Assembly: GCF_032854445.1 (NCBI RefSeq)
Contig: NW_027017955.1
Coordinates: 124,001 to 188,000 of the forward strand
Source of the DNA: Liolophura sinensis
Taxonomy: Eukaryota > Mollusca > Polyplacophora > Chitonida > Chitonidae
DNA: 64,000 nt
Direction of reading: 5' to 3'
Shown: one piece after another, positions 1 to 9,834 of the stretch
Layout of the letters: each line of letters begins with the position of its first letter
How positions within the stretch are numbered: position 1 is the stretch's first letter
Translations under genes and position numbers: made by a program
The notes under the pieces: model-generated
Told to the model about the DNA's origin: nothing
Databases searched by the model: none
What the model saw: only the letters and a program-made list of their open reading frames with translations

Positions 1-516
1 TAAGTATGTGTGCCATCATTTAAGTCGCATAGAGAGTTATTAGATATAAAATCCTCCAATACAGAGCCCTTCTGGTTACGTTTAGAGTCACCCCAGAGAA
101 CACTATGGGCATTAAAGTCACCCCAAAGAAGGCACGGTGTAGGTAATTGATCACATAGATTTTGCAGCTCTTGTTGGTGAAGAGTAGAAGAAGGTGGTAT
201 ATAAATACAACAGATTGTTAATACTATACCCAGTATGATACGCACTGCCACCGCCTGCAAATCGGTGTTCAGTGCCATTTTATTGTGTATTACACCCTGC
301 CTAATCAAAAGAGAAGAACCCCCTGATGCCTTTTCCATTCGTAGACGTGACAACAGCGTGATGACATACATAACCTCGACATTGATAACTAGGATCAGTC
401 AGAGTTTCCTGCAAGTTAAAAGCTATAGGACTGAGGTCTTGAGCTAACATCTGGAGCTCTGCGAGGTTATACCTCAATCCTCTACAGTTCCACTGTAAGA
501 TCTTTGTAGTAGCCAT
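1..516 (-). pseudogene. F2 LINE ORF2, endonuclease N-terminus (cut by window edge)
   Basis: AP-endonuclease-like N-terminus of F2 ORF2. It starts at ATG 516 and shows the family opening QWNCRGL and the NLQETL motif. The frame is broken roughly 110-180 bp into the gene: the first frame stops near 301 and the endonuclease continues in another frame (SGGSSLLIRQG and onward). The rest lies before the window and is seen complete at 12809-16491. The stop of ORF1 is 9 nt upstream of this ATG. Confidence 0.85.
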
Positions 517-525
517 TATTAATAT

Positions 526-1238
526 TTATTTACTCTTTTTCTTTTTTCTGGACTTCTTATACATCGCTGCCCTACGCTCAGCAAAATCCTCCTGTGACAA
601 CGTTATCAACATCCTCTGCTTTTTAGCCTTGTCAACTTTAGAGTCTCGTCGCAATGTGCGATAATACGACCCCACGGATGTTGAGACAGGTACCAAGACC
701 TCATCCTTGCCATTGGTATAGGCAGGCAAGTCTTCGGGTGCATCCATTTCCGAAAGAGATTCCTCCATATTGGATTCTCCACCAGTCCTAGACATATCAG
801 ATTGCTGAGAGCTTCCCTGAGGATCAAGGCAATGTGCTATATCTCTAGTGTCTAACTGTGACATTGTAGACGGGTCAGGACTGAACGTGCTACCCCATAA
901 GGACGGGCTCTTACCAAGTGCACCTTTGGAGGGCATCACGCCACTGGATTGCGTCTCCTTAATGCAGGATGGCGTTGTATCCGAAATTTCTGACGATCAA
1001 GAGGTAAGGAGGAATTCGAGATTTGACTCATACCGACAACCCACTCCGGGCTATTTGATGTCTGAGATGCCTCGCAAAGGCTCTGGGGCCCACCTACTAC
1101 TGGCGATTCGCTTAACTTCCTTACCTTATTTGTAGCACTCTCCAGCTTCCTCGTTGTCAGCAGCAGAGTTATCCAAAGTCCCTTTATTTTGTTGACTGGA
1201 AGGAACAGACTCGGCAGAAACCCCAATTTCCATATCAT
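526..1238 (-). pseudogene. F2 LINE ORF1, C-terminal half
   Basis: Read on the minus strand this is the low-complexity, Ser/Asp-rich C-terminal half of a LINE ORF1. It ends in a very basic tail (KKSRKKKKSK, stop at 526-528), consistent with RNA binding. The frame shifts near 1130 and again near 940. Upstream it is interrupted by an F1 fragment (1242-1613) and resumes at 1614-1657 before the F1 insertion at 1670. The N-terminal half with zinc knuckles survives only in B units (39938-40491). Confidence 0.7.
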
Positions 1239-1241
1239 CCC

Positions 1242-1613
1242 GCAAAGGTTCTACACAGTCAACTCTATATATGATTTATTTGACAGCATCGCTGGCGATG
1301 TTGTCATCAATTATTTGAAGGCCATTGGCCTTTATCATAAAATATAAATTTTAATTGTCATAAATATCTGTAGATAAACAGTTATATACATATAGATTTA
1401 TACATGTGCTATAACCCTGGTTTTCGAGTTTTAACTCTTATTTTTCTTTTATACGATTTTAAACATGTCTGTACTTTTTGTTTTACTTTTGATGTTCATA
1501 TTATCATATCGAAAACCTTAACCGTCTCGCGTTTTCACCTTGTTCTCGCCACGATATGGCTGAAATATTGCCGATGTGGCGTTAAGCCATAATCATTCAT
1601 TCATTCATTCATT
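1242..1613 (+). mobile_element. 5'-truncated F1 3' end inserted in F2 ORF1
   Basis: The last 372 bp of F1: the end of the RNase H/zinc-finger C-terminus, the 3' UTR and a (CATT)n tail. It is flanked by a perfect 12-bp target duplication CCATATCATCCC (1230-1241 and 1614-1625). This is a normal 5'-truncated target-primed insertion. The same fragment is the apparent source of the chimeric 3' end of the full-length F1 in B units. Confidence 0.9.
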
Positions 1614-1669
1614 CCATATCATCCCCATGTCCCTGACTATAATTACCATCATCATCTCCTCGACCTTCA

Positions 1670-1830
1670 CCCCCGTGGGGTTTCCGGGGTGATAAGAATA
1701 GGGCCTCAGCCCTCTAGGCAAGCTTGTCGTAAAAGTCGACTAACCTAGAGCTCTCCTGTGTGAGCCCGGTGAATATAATAGGCTCACATCTTCTCGGTTG
1801 TGTGAGAGGCAACCGGGGAGCGACCTGTTT
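1670..1830 (+). promoter_or_regulatory. F1 5' leader with folded-RNA elements
   Basis: Four short helices can be drawn from the first base. (1) CCCCG 1671-1675 with CGGGG 1685-1689. (2) AGGGC 1700-1704 with GCCCT 1709-1713. (3) CTAGG 1714-1718 with CCTAG 1744-1748, enclosing GTCG 1726-1729 with CGAC 1737-1740. (4) TGTGAGCC 1759-1766 with GGCTCACA 1781-1788. The F1b and F1c leaders keep these with compensatory or wobble substitutions. Being at the exact 5' end, the segment probably includes the internal promoter and perhaps an RNP or translation element. I could not fit the HDV-like ribozyme fold known from some LINE 5' ends. Confidence 0.6.
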
Positions 1831-2260
1831 TCCGTGGGTTGCGACCCGTAATCTCCGAGGACGGGATCCTGGTGGCTGAGGGTGGGTTGGTCTTGCGAGA
1901 TCCTCCGCTTTGGCCCTTACTTGGAGTGAAACGGGAGGTCGGATGGGCCCGGTCCGATCAATCGGCTTGGTCATGTCTTGCCTCTACGTGGTTCCAATTG
2001 CCTCAATAACAGCATATCGTTTGGCGAACAAATATTATTTCTGAAATATCGTTTGTAGGACTACGTTTTGAGGCGGTGGCTCATGGGTCAATCGAGTAGA
2101 TTGAATTTAACCTGTTGGTATAAATCAATCTGTTCGAGTATACCTCATATGGAATCCTTGGTGCCTTTCCTGCTGGGTATCCCCAGGTTCAGACATCGCC
2201 CTTGTTGGCCCTCCGTGGTGGGTGGGGAACATATGGGCTGAATTTTATATACATATTGCC

Positions 2261-3622
2261 ATGTCATCTATAAACCTTAATTCGAATGTTTTAAATCTAA
2301 ATACCAGGTCTTCCTCTCAGCCGATTTCAAGCGCTGACAAAAAGAGGAAATTAGAGGTTTTGTCGGATTCGGCTGATAACGGACAGGACAGCTGGCCGGC
2401 CTTTATCGTTCTCTCAACAAAGAGTGAACAAAAGCCGGCCTCCAAAATTCATCCATTTGTACTGAAAAGGGCCCTGCAGGGTTCAGCAGGTACATTAAAA
2501 AACGTCAAGAAATTACGATCCGGAGACATTCTTATTGAATGTTTCCGGAAACAACAGTCCATAAATTTATTAGCTTTAAACAAAATAAATGATATTCCTG
2601 TGTATACATCCCCCCATAACTCCCTGAACAGCTGTCAGGGAATTATACGTGACAGAGATCAGGATATCATTGATCTATCAGAAGAAGAAATCTGCACTGA
2701 ACTGAAGTCACAAGGTGTTACCAGAGTGAAACGCTTCAATATGAAGAAATCTGGTAACATCATTAAACTAAATACATATCTTCTCACCTTCAACAGTAAA
2801 TCTATTCCGTCATATATTTACATTGGCCCGTATAGGGTTGGTGTGGACTTATATATACCTAACCCAACACGTTGTTTCAAGTGTCAAAAGTTTGGCCATG
2901 GCAAGGGCCAGTGTAAAAATAAACTGATTTGTTTCCGGTGCGGCAGCGAGGGTCATGATGGTTTCGACTGCAGCAGCACAGCAAAGTGCTGCAATTGTGG
3001 TGGAGATCACATGGCCTCCTCTAGGGACTGCCCACTTTTTGTAAAAGAAAAACAAATAATCACAATAAAGACTAAAAACAATATATCATATCAGGAGGCC
3101 CGGAAATTGGTCTCCCCTCCTAACATTTCACTGCAGACTTCATTTGCCAATGCGGTCAAGCGAGTAGCATCTGTTGCTACTCAAACATCAATGACTTGGC
3201 CCATTAGAAACCAGAAACCATGTCTTATTTCTGTTGAACCTACTGTTCGACCTGCTTTTAATACGTCCTCAACCCAGACTGCCTCAATACAACAGATCAA
3301 ACCAGCCAATAACACTGACCAACCCGATATTCCTAAACCTAGTCAACCTAAAAACAAAAATGTGTCCGAAAATAAACCTCAAAATAAAAACAATAAACCT
3401 AGTAAACCCAGTGGCCCAACAGAGCGTCCCTCTAAGGCCACTGGGGACCCTGTCCAAACTTATAATAAATTTGGACCGTTGGAGGACGTTGGTTTTTCAA
3501 CATCAGATTCGGATGTGATGGATACATCACCCGCACCAGGGAGATCTAACAGCCGATCTCCCAGGATGGGTCGTCCACGGTCCAAACATAAAGAAAAATC
3601 TCCTATACGTCTCCCTCCGTAA
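2261..3622 (+). CDS. F1 ORF1 protein, three CCHC zinc knuckles
   Basis: Intact 453-residue ORF1 from ATG 2261 (MSSINLNSN); an upstream in-frame GTG is not needed. Residues about 205-265 hold three consecutive zinc knuckles: CFKCQKFGHGKGQC, CFRCGSEGHDGFDC and CCNCGGDHMASSRDC (CX2CX4HX4C twice, then CX2CX3HX6C). This is the usual nucleic-acid-binding array of I/Jockey-type ORF1 proteins, which coat the element RNA. The region before it looks like the usual RRM-like part; the region after it is Pro/Asn/Lys-rich and disordered. The stop overlaps the ORF2 start as TAATG. This copy has WPIRNQ where the other three have WPIGNQ. Confidence 0.9.
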   Translation: MSSINLNSNVLNLNTRSSSQPISSADKKRKLEVLSDSADNGQDSWPAFIVLSTKSEQKPASKIHPFVLKRALQGSAGTLKNVKKLRSGDILIECFRKQQSINLLALNKINDIPVYTSPHNSLNSCQGIIRDRDQDIIDLSEEEICTELKSQGVTRVKRFNMKKSGNIIKLNTYLLTFNSKSIPSYIYIGPYRVGVDLYIPNPTRCFKCQKFGHGKGQCKNKLICFRCGSEGHDGFDCSSTAKCCNCGGDHMASSRDCPLFVKEKQIITIKTKNNISYQEARKLVSPPNISLQTSFANAVKRVASVATQTSMTWPIRNQKPCLISVEPTVRPAFNTSSTQTASIQQIKPANNTDQPDIPKPSQPKNKNVSENKPQNKNNKPSKPSGPTERPSKATGDPVQTYNKFGPLEDVGFSTSDSDVMDTSPAPGRSNSRSPRMGRPRSKHKEKSPIRLPP

Positions 3623-4002
3623 TGGCGATATACGACAAAATTATACAGTGGAATTGTCGAGGCCTTAAGGTCAATTTTATTGAAATAACACAGCTTGTTC
3701 AATCATTAAATCCTATAGCCCTGTGTCTTCAGGAAACTCATTTGAAAACATCTGACAAAGATAAAATAACTCTTAAAAATTACTCATTATACAGTACGTA
3801 CTCTAATGAAGAAGATCGAGCTGCAGGCGGCACCTCTATCTTCGTCAATAACAATGTTATTCACAGCCCTGTTGCTCTGGATACAGAGCTTCAGGCTGTG
3901 GCCGTTCGTGTTTCATTATGTGAAACAATCACATTATGTTCAGTGTATATTCCCCCGAACATTTCTTTGTCAGCTTTGCAGTTACATAATTTAAAAGAAT
4001 GA
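3622..4002 (+). pseudogene. F1 ORF2, endonuclease N-terminal fragment
   Basis: Starts at the ATG in TAATG (3622). It shows IIQWNCRGLK and CLQETH, the N-terminal catalytic motifs of AP-type LINE endonucleases. It is cut after about 125 residues, before the D-x-N and SDH motifs, where the antisense F1 tail begins; the last codons and the stop come from that tail. Not functional. Confidence 0.9.
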
Positions 4003-6015
4003 ATGAATGAATGATTATGGCTTAACGCCACATCGGCAATATTTCAGCCATACCGTGGCGAGAACAAGGTGAAAGCAAGAGACGGTTAGGGTTTTCGATA
4101 TGACAATATGAACACCAAAAGTAAAACAAAAAGTACAGACGTGATTAAAATCGAATAAAAGAAAAATAAGATTTAAAACTCGAAAACCAGGGTTAGAGTA
4201 CATGTATAAATATATATAACTGTTTATCTATAGATATCCATGACAATTAAAATTTATATTTTATGATATAGGCCAATGGCCTTCAAACAATTTATGACAA
4301 CATCGCCAGCGATGCTGTCAAACAAATCATATATAGAGTGGACTGTGTAGAATCTCTGCCGAACATGGGCAAAGTCTACACAGTCAACCAGAATATGTTT
4401 GATGCCATATTGAGCATCACATCCAACACACTCGGGAGCACTGCTCCCATCCAAGATGAAATTGTGTGTCAGATGAGAATGTCCAATACGGCATCTGGTT
4501 AAAACGACTTGGTCTCTACGAGACATATCAAATGTATATGAATTATAGCCAATGACCGGATGAATGGCATGCAGTTTATTATGGACCTGCAAGTTCCATT
4601 CACCCTGCCAAAGGCCACGAATATATTTAAGAATATTGGACTTCATGTCAGTATAAGGGATTTTTATCTTAGATATGGGTTTATTTAGGGCAGCTTTCGC
4701 CTCCCTGTCTGCGACTGTGTTTCCATGGATACCAATATGACTTGGTATCCAGCAGAATATAATATCTTTACCTCTTCTAATTAATTTCCTATGTATAGCT
4801 AAAATTTGAAGGATCAAGGGATTTTTAAATTTATTATTCTGTATTGCCAATAGGCAAGACAACGAGTCAGTGCATATCATTGCCCTCTGGGCACACCCAG
4901 AAGAAACATATGATAAGGCCAGGAGTATACCTCTGGCCTCGGCAGAGAATATTGAAGAAGAGGATGGAAGACGAAAGGAAGAGACTCGCTGCTCCATGAC
5001 AGCCGCAGTCGCAACCCTGTCCCCATCCTTCAACCCGTCAGTATATATAAATTTATAATCCATATAATTAGCTTTAATTTCAGCAAAACCTTGCTGAATT
5101 ATAAGAGAATTTATATTCGATTTATTATATTTACGTAGATCAAATATTAGTTTAGGTTGTGGGAGAAGCCATGGAGGAGACTCCGGAAAAGACACCGGAG
5201 CTATATCCTCCAGCTTGATGTTAGCTCCCACAATATGGTCCCGTATACGAAGACCGAACGAAGGGATCTTGTTAGGACATTTAGTATATTTGTCTACATA
5301 CAATGGATTGAAAACACAGTCGTAGGCAGGGTTTGTTGGATGTGGTTTAAGCTTTGTAGCATATTGAAGGCTAAGTTTTATACGTCGGTTATATAAAGAA
5401 GGCTCATTTGCCTCCACGTATAAACGTTCTACTGGTGAGGTTCTAAAAGCACCAAGGCTGAGCCTCAAACCTTGGTGATGAACAGGATCCAACATTTTAA
5501 TGTACGAATTCCTAGCGGAACCGTAAATGATGGATCCATAGTCCAATTTAGACCTCACCAGAGAACGATATAAATTAAGTAAAACTGATCGGTCAGCACC
5601 CCAATCGGTGCTAGACACGACCTTAATTATATCGAGAGCCTTTGTACATTTAGCTTTAAGCATTTTTATATGAGGTGTAATTGATATTCGATTTTTTGTC
5701 AAAAATAAAACCCCTAAAAATTTATTTTCTCCAACAATTTTCACTGGTTTACCAAAAAAATTAAGTTCAGGGTCTAGAGGGAATTTCCGTTGATTACAAA
5801 AATGCATACCGACGGTTTTAGATGCGGAAAATCTAAAACTATTGGCAACTGCCCATTTCTCGATCTTATTGAGACAAAGCTGCAGCTGCCGCTCGATGTT
5901 ATTCATATTTTAAGCACGGTAGCATATCAGGAAATCATCTACATATAAAAAAAACCTCTGTGCCAGATGTCAATGTTATAGCCAAACTAAACTATCAGGC
6001 AAAAGAAAGGTGTCA
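3997..6015 (-). mobile_element. Antisense F1 3' half (RT C-terminus, RNase H, 3' UTR)
   Basis: Minus-strand F1 with its (CATT)n 3' tail at 3997-4012, 3' UTR to 4253, a 550-codon frame at 4254-5906, and remains of the RT palm to about 6015, where homology fades. No target duplication is visible, so the insertion was either accompanied by deletion or formed by recombination. Right of about 5578 it is nearly identical to the B1 fragment; left of that it clearly diverges from B1. Confidence 0.85.
4254..5906 (-). pseudogene. F1 ORF2 C-terminal open frame: RT thumb, RNase H, zinc finger
   Basis: Uninterrupted 550-codon frame from MNNIERQ. Residues 1-240 are the RT thumb and connector. An RNase H domain follows from about 285, with its acidic residues in TDG (about 289), SAEA, CTDS and VADREA. 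A C-terminal CRIGH...CVGC...H...C zinc-binding segment is typical of I-type LINEs. The RT catalytic YVDD lies just upstream in a shifted frame, so this is a 5'-truncated remnant. It has TDGL where the B copy has TDGS. Confidence 0.85.
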
Positions 6016-6069
6016 CCGTATTTTTTTTCATAAAAAAAAAGTAAAAGCGCGGTTCCGGGTTTGATTCTA

Positions 6070-6551
6070 AGCAGGACTTAGTGTATGAATGCATAGTTTC
6101 CTCTACCAGAACGCATCGTCACCAACGCAGCAACTGGAATTGTGAAATTGCGACCACATGCAAAACGTCCTTTTGAGGCATGGCTCGTGATGCACGTGCG
6201 GTAATGTTGCATAAATACTCTTGCTCGAAAGAGAAGACATTCAGTGACCGAAAAAACACCAACAGTATGCCAAGACTTACGCAAGCGCAACGAGACCAGG
6301 CCATCGGTATGTCCACCATGGCAGTCTCGCAACGTCACATTGCAAGAACGTTCAACTGCAGCCAAACCACCATCAGGAGGTTGTTGATACGCTATCAGCA
6401 GACAGGCCAGACCCAAGACAGACCAAGATCGGGAAGACCGAGGCTGAAGATCGCTACATCCGGCAGATCCACCTCCGAAACGTCAACAGCGGCGACGGCA
6501 CTAGGCCATGTCATCAGCCCCAGAACAACACTGTGTCGTCTTCGTTCAACT
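6070..6551 (+). pseudogene. Tc1-like transposase, N-terminal DNA-binding fragment
   Basis: From ATG 6267 the product reads MPRLTQAQRDQAIGM, with a helix-turn-helix (VSQRHIARTFNCSQTTIRRL) and a GRPR hook, the paired-like DNA-binding region of Tc1/mariner transposases. After GRPR the frame shifts (EDRYIRQIHLRN is in another frame), and 17 nt present in the B1 copy are missing. The catalytic DDE part is gone: at 6552 an F1b LINE begins. About 200 bp upstream probably belongs to the Tc1 5' end, but no inverted repeat is recognised. Confidence 0.8.
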
Positions 6552-7337
6552 CCCCCGTGGGGTTTCCGGGGTGATAAAAATAGGACGTCAGTCCTCTAGG
6601 CAAGCTTGTCGTAAAAGTCGACTAACCTAGAGCTCTCCTGTGTGAGCCCGGTGAATATAATAGGCTCACATCTTCCCGGTTGTGTGAGAGGCAACTGGGG
6701 AGCGACCTGTTTGCCTTGGGTTGCGACCCGTGATCAACGAGGACGGGATCCTGGTGGCTGAGGGCGTGTTGGTCTTGCGAGATCCTCACGCCCAACACGT
6801 CACTTTGGGCCTTACTTGGGGAGAGACGGGAGGTCGGATGGGCCCGATCCGATCAATCGGCTTGGTCACGCCTTTCCTCTGCGTGGCCCCAAAATTTCTC
6901 CATAACACCACTCAGTAAAGAATAAATGTTATTTCTGAAATTTTGTTTGCGGTACTACGTTTTCAGGCGGTGGCTCATGGACCAATCGAGTAGTATGTGT
7001 CTGATGTGTGACCTTATTAGCCTAATGGGGTTTGCTTATGGACGTGGAGTCCTTGGTGCGTTTCCTGGTGGGTAACCCCAGGTTCAGGCATCGCCCTTGT
7101 TGGCACTCCGTGGGTGGGGTGGGGAACACGTGGGGTGAATTCGTATTATATATTGATTATGTCTATCCTAACCCTTCCAAACCAAATGTATCTAACAAAT
7201 AAAATAACCAGGTCTTCCTCTCATCCGACTTCGTCGAATGCTGACAAAAAGAGGGAGTTAGAGGTTTTGTCAGGCTGCCTTGATAATGCGCAGGATACAT
7301 GGCCGCCTTTCATCGTTCTCTCAACAAGGAGTGAACA
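6552..7337 (+). mobile_element. F1b LINE, 5' part (leader plus ORF1 start)
   Basis: Second F1 subtype, inserted in the Tc1 fragment and starting at the same first base as F1. The leader runs 6552-7158 and ORF1 starts at ATG 7159 (MSILTLPNQM). About 60 codons follow, including the family block PTSSNADKKRELEVLS. The copy then ends at a GAA abutting an antisense F1 tail. In leader helix 2 the middle pair is A-U (AGGAC/GTCCT) instead of the G-C of F1. Confidence 0.85.
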
Positions 7338-7529
7338 GAATGAATGAATGATTATGGCTTAACGCCACATCGGCAATATTTCAGCCATATCGTGGCGAGA
7401 ACAAGGTCAAAAAGTGAGATGGTTAAGGTTTTCGATATAATAATATGAACACCAAAAGTAAAACAAAAAGTACAGACATGTTTAAAATAGTATGAAAGAA
7501 AAATAAGAGTTAAAACTCGAAAACCAGGG
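7338..7529 (-). mobile_element. Short antisense F1 3' UTR fragment
   Basis: Starts with (GAAT)n, then GATTATGGCTTAACGCCAC, the reverse complement of the F1 3' end, and ends at AAAACCAGGG. It lies between the F1b 5' part and a sense F1 3' part, so the composite reads sense 5' end, antisense 3' UTR, sense 3' end. Confidence 0.85.
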
Positions 7530-8435
7530 GTTGTGCCCAGAGGGCAATGATATGCACTGACTCGTTGTCTTGCTTATTGGCAATACAGAACAATAAATTT
7601 AAAAATCCCTTCATCCTTCAAATTTTAGCTATACAGGAATTAATTAGGAAGCTAATTAGAAGAGGTAAAGATATTATATTCTGCTGGATACCAAGTCATA
7701 TTGGTATCCATGGAAACACAGTCGCAGACAGGGAGGCGAAAGCTGCCCTAAATAAACCCATATCTAAGATAAAAATCCCTTATACTGACATGAAGTCCAA
7801 TATTCTTAAATATATTCGTGGCCTTTGGCAGGGTGAATGGAACTTGCAGGTCCATAATAAACTGCATGTTATTCATCCGGTCATTGGCTATAATTCATAT
7901 ACACTTGATATGTCTCGTAGAGACCAAGTCGTTTTAACCAGATGCCATATTGGGCATTCTCGTCTAACGCACAATTTCATACTAGATGGGAGCAGTGCTC
8001 CCGAGTGTGTTGGATGTGATGCTCAATATGGCATCAAACATATCTTGGTTGACTGTGTCGACTTTGCCCATGTTGGGCAAAGATTCTACACAGTCAACTC
8101 TATATATGATTTATTTGACAGCATCGCTGGCGATGTTGTCATAAATTATTTGAAGGCCCTTGGCCTATATCATAAAATATAAAATTTAATTGTCACAAAT
8201 ATCTATAGATAAACAGTTATATACATATAGATTGATTTACACATATACTATAACCCTGGTTTTCGAGTTTTAACTCTTATTTTTCTTTTATACGATTTTT
8301 AACAGGTCTACTTTTTGTTTTACTTTTGATGTTTATATTATCATATCGAAAACCTTAACCGTCTCGCGTTTTCACCTTGTTCTCGCCACGATATGGCTGA
8401 AATATTGCCAATGTGGGGTTACGCCATATTCATTC
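7530..8435 (+). mobile_element. Sense F1 3' part (RNase H C-terminus, zinc finger, 3' UTR)
   Basis: Open frame 7547-8182 (211 codons) begins at MICTDSLS, the third acidic motif of RNase H. It continues through CWIPSHIGIHGN and the C-terminal zinc-binding segment to HKI. The TDG and SAEA motifs are missing, so it is inactive. An insertion-like change (ILAIQELIRKLIRRG) distinguishes it from the antisense copy. The 3' UTR runs to about 8435 and its tail is eroded to a single CATTC. Confidence 0.85.
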
Positions 8436-8824
8436 TAGGTCAGTCGCCTTTCACGACAAGATTATCTGCAGAGTCTATCGGAGCTGGGGCTTAACATATT
8501 TCCACTACACACTGCAAGTAGCTTGGGCCGTGGAAGGCCTAGTCGTGGAAGCAAATGAAAACTGCGGGCCTGTATTCCAACAAATCCGACCAGGGTGTGG
8601 GGACCACCAGGTCCTGAGGAAGGATCTACTTTCCCTATCCCCCTGCGTGCGGTCCAAATAAATGCATTTATTGCGTCAGGTAGAAACCTCAATCCACCAA
8701 ATCCAGGTCTAACCTGACGCGTTTGACCATAGCAATGGAGATGAACCACGCGAGGTGCATACGGCACGCTCTTTCGTGACCCACCACTTCTGCTAGGTCA
8801 CGTGACCACAAGTTACTGCCCCTC
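8436..8824. other. Unassigned 389-bp segment with palindrome and hairpin
   Basis: No convincing coding frame and no recognised repeat. It contains a perfect 16-bp palindrome AATAAATGCATTTATT (8657-8672), immediately followed by an inverted repeat GCGTCAGGT (8673-8681) and ACCTGACGC (8712-8720). CTAGGTCA occurs near both ends. It lies between an F1 3' end and the F1c 5' end. Confidence 0.5.
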
Positions 8825-9392
8825 CCCCCGTGGGATCTCCGGGGTCATAAGAGTAGGACCCCAGTTCTCTAGGCAAGACTGTCGTACGAGGCGACTAGCT
8901 TAGAGTGTGGTTCTGGTGAATAGAATAATTTCACAGCCTCCCTGGGCTTGTCGTACAAAGTGAATAAAAGGGTCAACCTGTTTGCCGTGGGTTGCGACCC
9001 GTGATAGGGGAGGACGGGATTCTGGTGCCTGAGGGCGGGTTGGCCTTGCGAGATCCTCACGTATAACAGTCTACTTCGGTCCTTACTTCTGCAAAGACGG
9101 CCGGTCGGAGGGCCCGTTCCGAGGTCACGCCAGTCCGGATGTCCGGGCATCAACCTTCATATATCTCGATTTCGTATAAATTGACTACTTTCCGTGTTGG
9201 ACGTTTTTAGTGAGATGTTGGGATGTCTGGACGGTGGTTGCGGGGTCAATCGACTTGGCCGTTTATAGTTTATTAGCCTGGCGGAGTATGAGCGAAGAAT
9301 CCACCTTACCGAGGATGGCGTAGAACTCTCTGCTGCTTACCCGCAGGAGGCGTTCCATCGTATATGTAATGGCACTCCGTTGCTGGTTAAGG
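8825..9392 (+). mobile_element. F1c LINE, 5' leader only
   Basis: Third, most divergent leader subtype. It starts at the same CCCCCGTGGG and is alignable throughout (CTCTAGGCAAG, GTCGTACGAGGCGAC, GGTTGCGACCCGTGAT). Helix 2 is AGGAC/GTTCT and helix 3 CTAGG/CTTAG, both still pairable. No ORF1 remains. The leader ends near 9392 in GGTTAAGGT, which is shared with the antisense F1 3' UTR that follows. Confidence 0.8.
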
Positions 9393-9834
9393 TGGTTAAG
9401 GTTTTCGAAATGATGGCGAGAACATGAAAAATAAAACAAAAAGTACAGACATGTTTAAAATCAGATAAGAAAAAACCAAACAAGTTAAAACTCCAAAACC
9501 AGTATATTTAAAAAGTACTATATCTGGAAAGCTATATGTATGTACCATTTTATCCATAAATATTAACACATAAACAAATTTATATTTTATGATATAGGCC
9601 AATGGTCTTCAAATATTTTATGACAACATCGCCAGCGATCATATATAGAGTTGACTGTATAGAATCTTTGCCGAACATGAGCAAAGTCAACCAGGGTATG
9701 TTTGATGCCGTATTCTGCATCACATCCAATATACTCGGGAGCACTGCTCCCATCTAGGATGAAATTGTGTGTCAGATGAGAATGCCCAATACGACACCTC
9801 GTTAAAACTACTTGGTCTCTGCGAGACATTTGAC

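Larger units (their letters stand above)
1670..3996 (+). mobile_element. F1 LINE, 5' part (leader, ORF1, start of ORF2)
   Basis: F1 begins at CCCCCGTGGGG directly after CCTCGACCTTCA (1658-1669), the 12-bp site that is duplicated at the other end of the intact insertion in B units. The copy holds a 591-bp leader, a complete ORF1 and about 125 codons of the endonuclease. It then stops at a GAA where the (GAAT)n tail of an antisense F1 copy starts (3997). The domain order (CCHC ORF1, then EN-RT-RNase H) fits the I superfamily (I/Nimb-like); the exact clade is inferred. Confidence 0.9.

Noticed and set aside
848-1135. 95-codon plus-strand ORF repeated in every unit
   Set aside because: Antisense shadow of F2 ORF1; no domain, and the minus strand explains the region.
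1670-1790. HDV-like self-cleaving ribozyme at the F1 5' end
   Set aside because: A CTAA before a P2-like strand looked suggestive, but the roughly 25 nt between the CTAGG and CCTAG strands cannot hold P3, P1' and P4, and no P1 partner follows. No hammerhead core (CUGANGA...GAAA) either.
4003-6015. Twin-priming inversion of F1
   Set aside because: Twin priming puts the inverted 5' part distal to the 3' tail; here the antisense tail itself abuts the sense 5' part.
7547-8182. Stand-alone RNase H gene
   Set aside because: First two catalytic motifs are missing and the sequence is a truncated F1 3' part.
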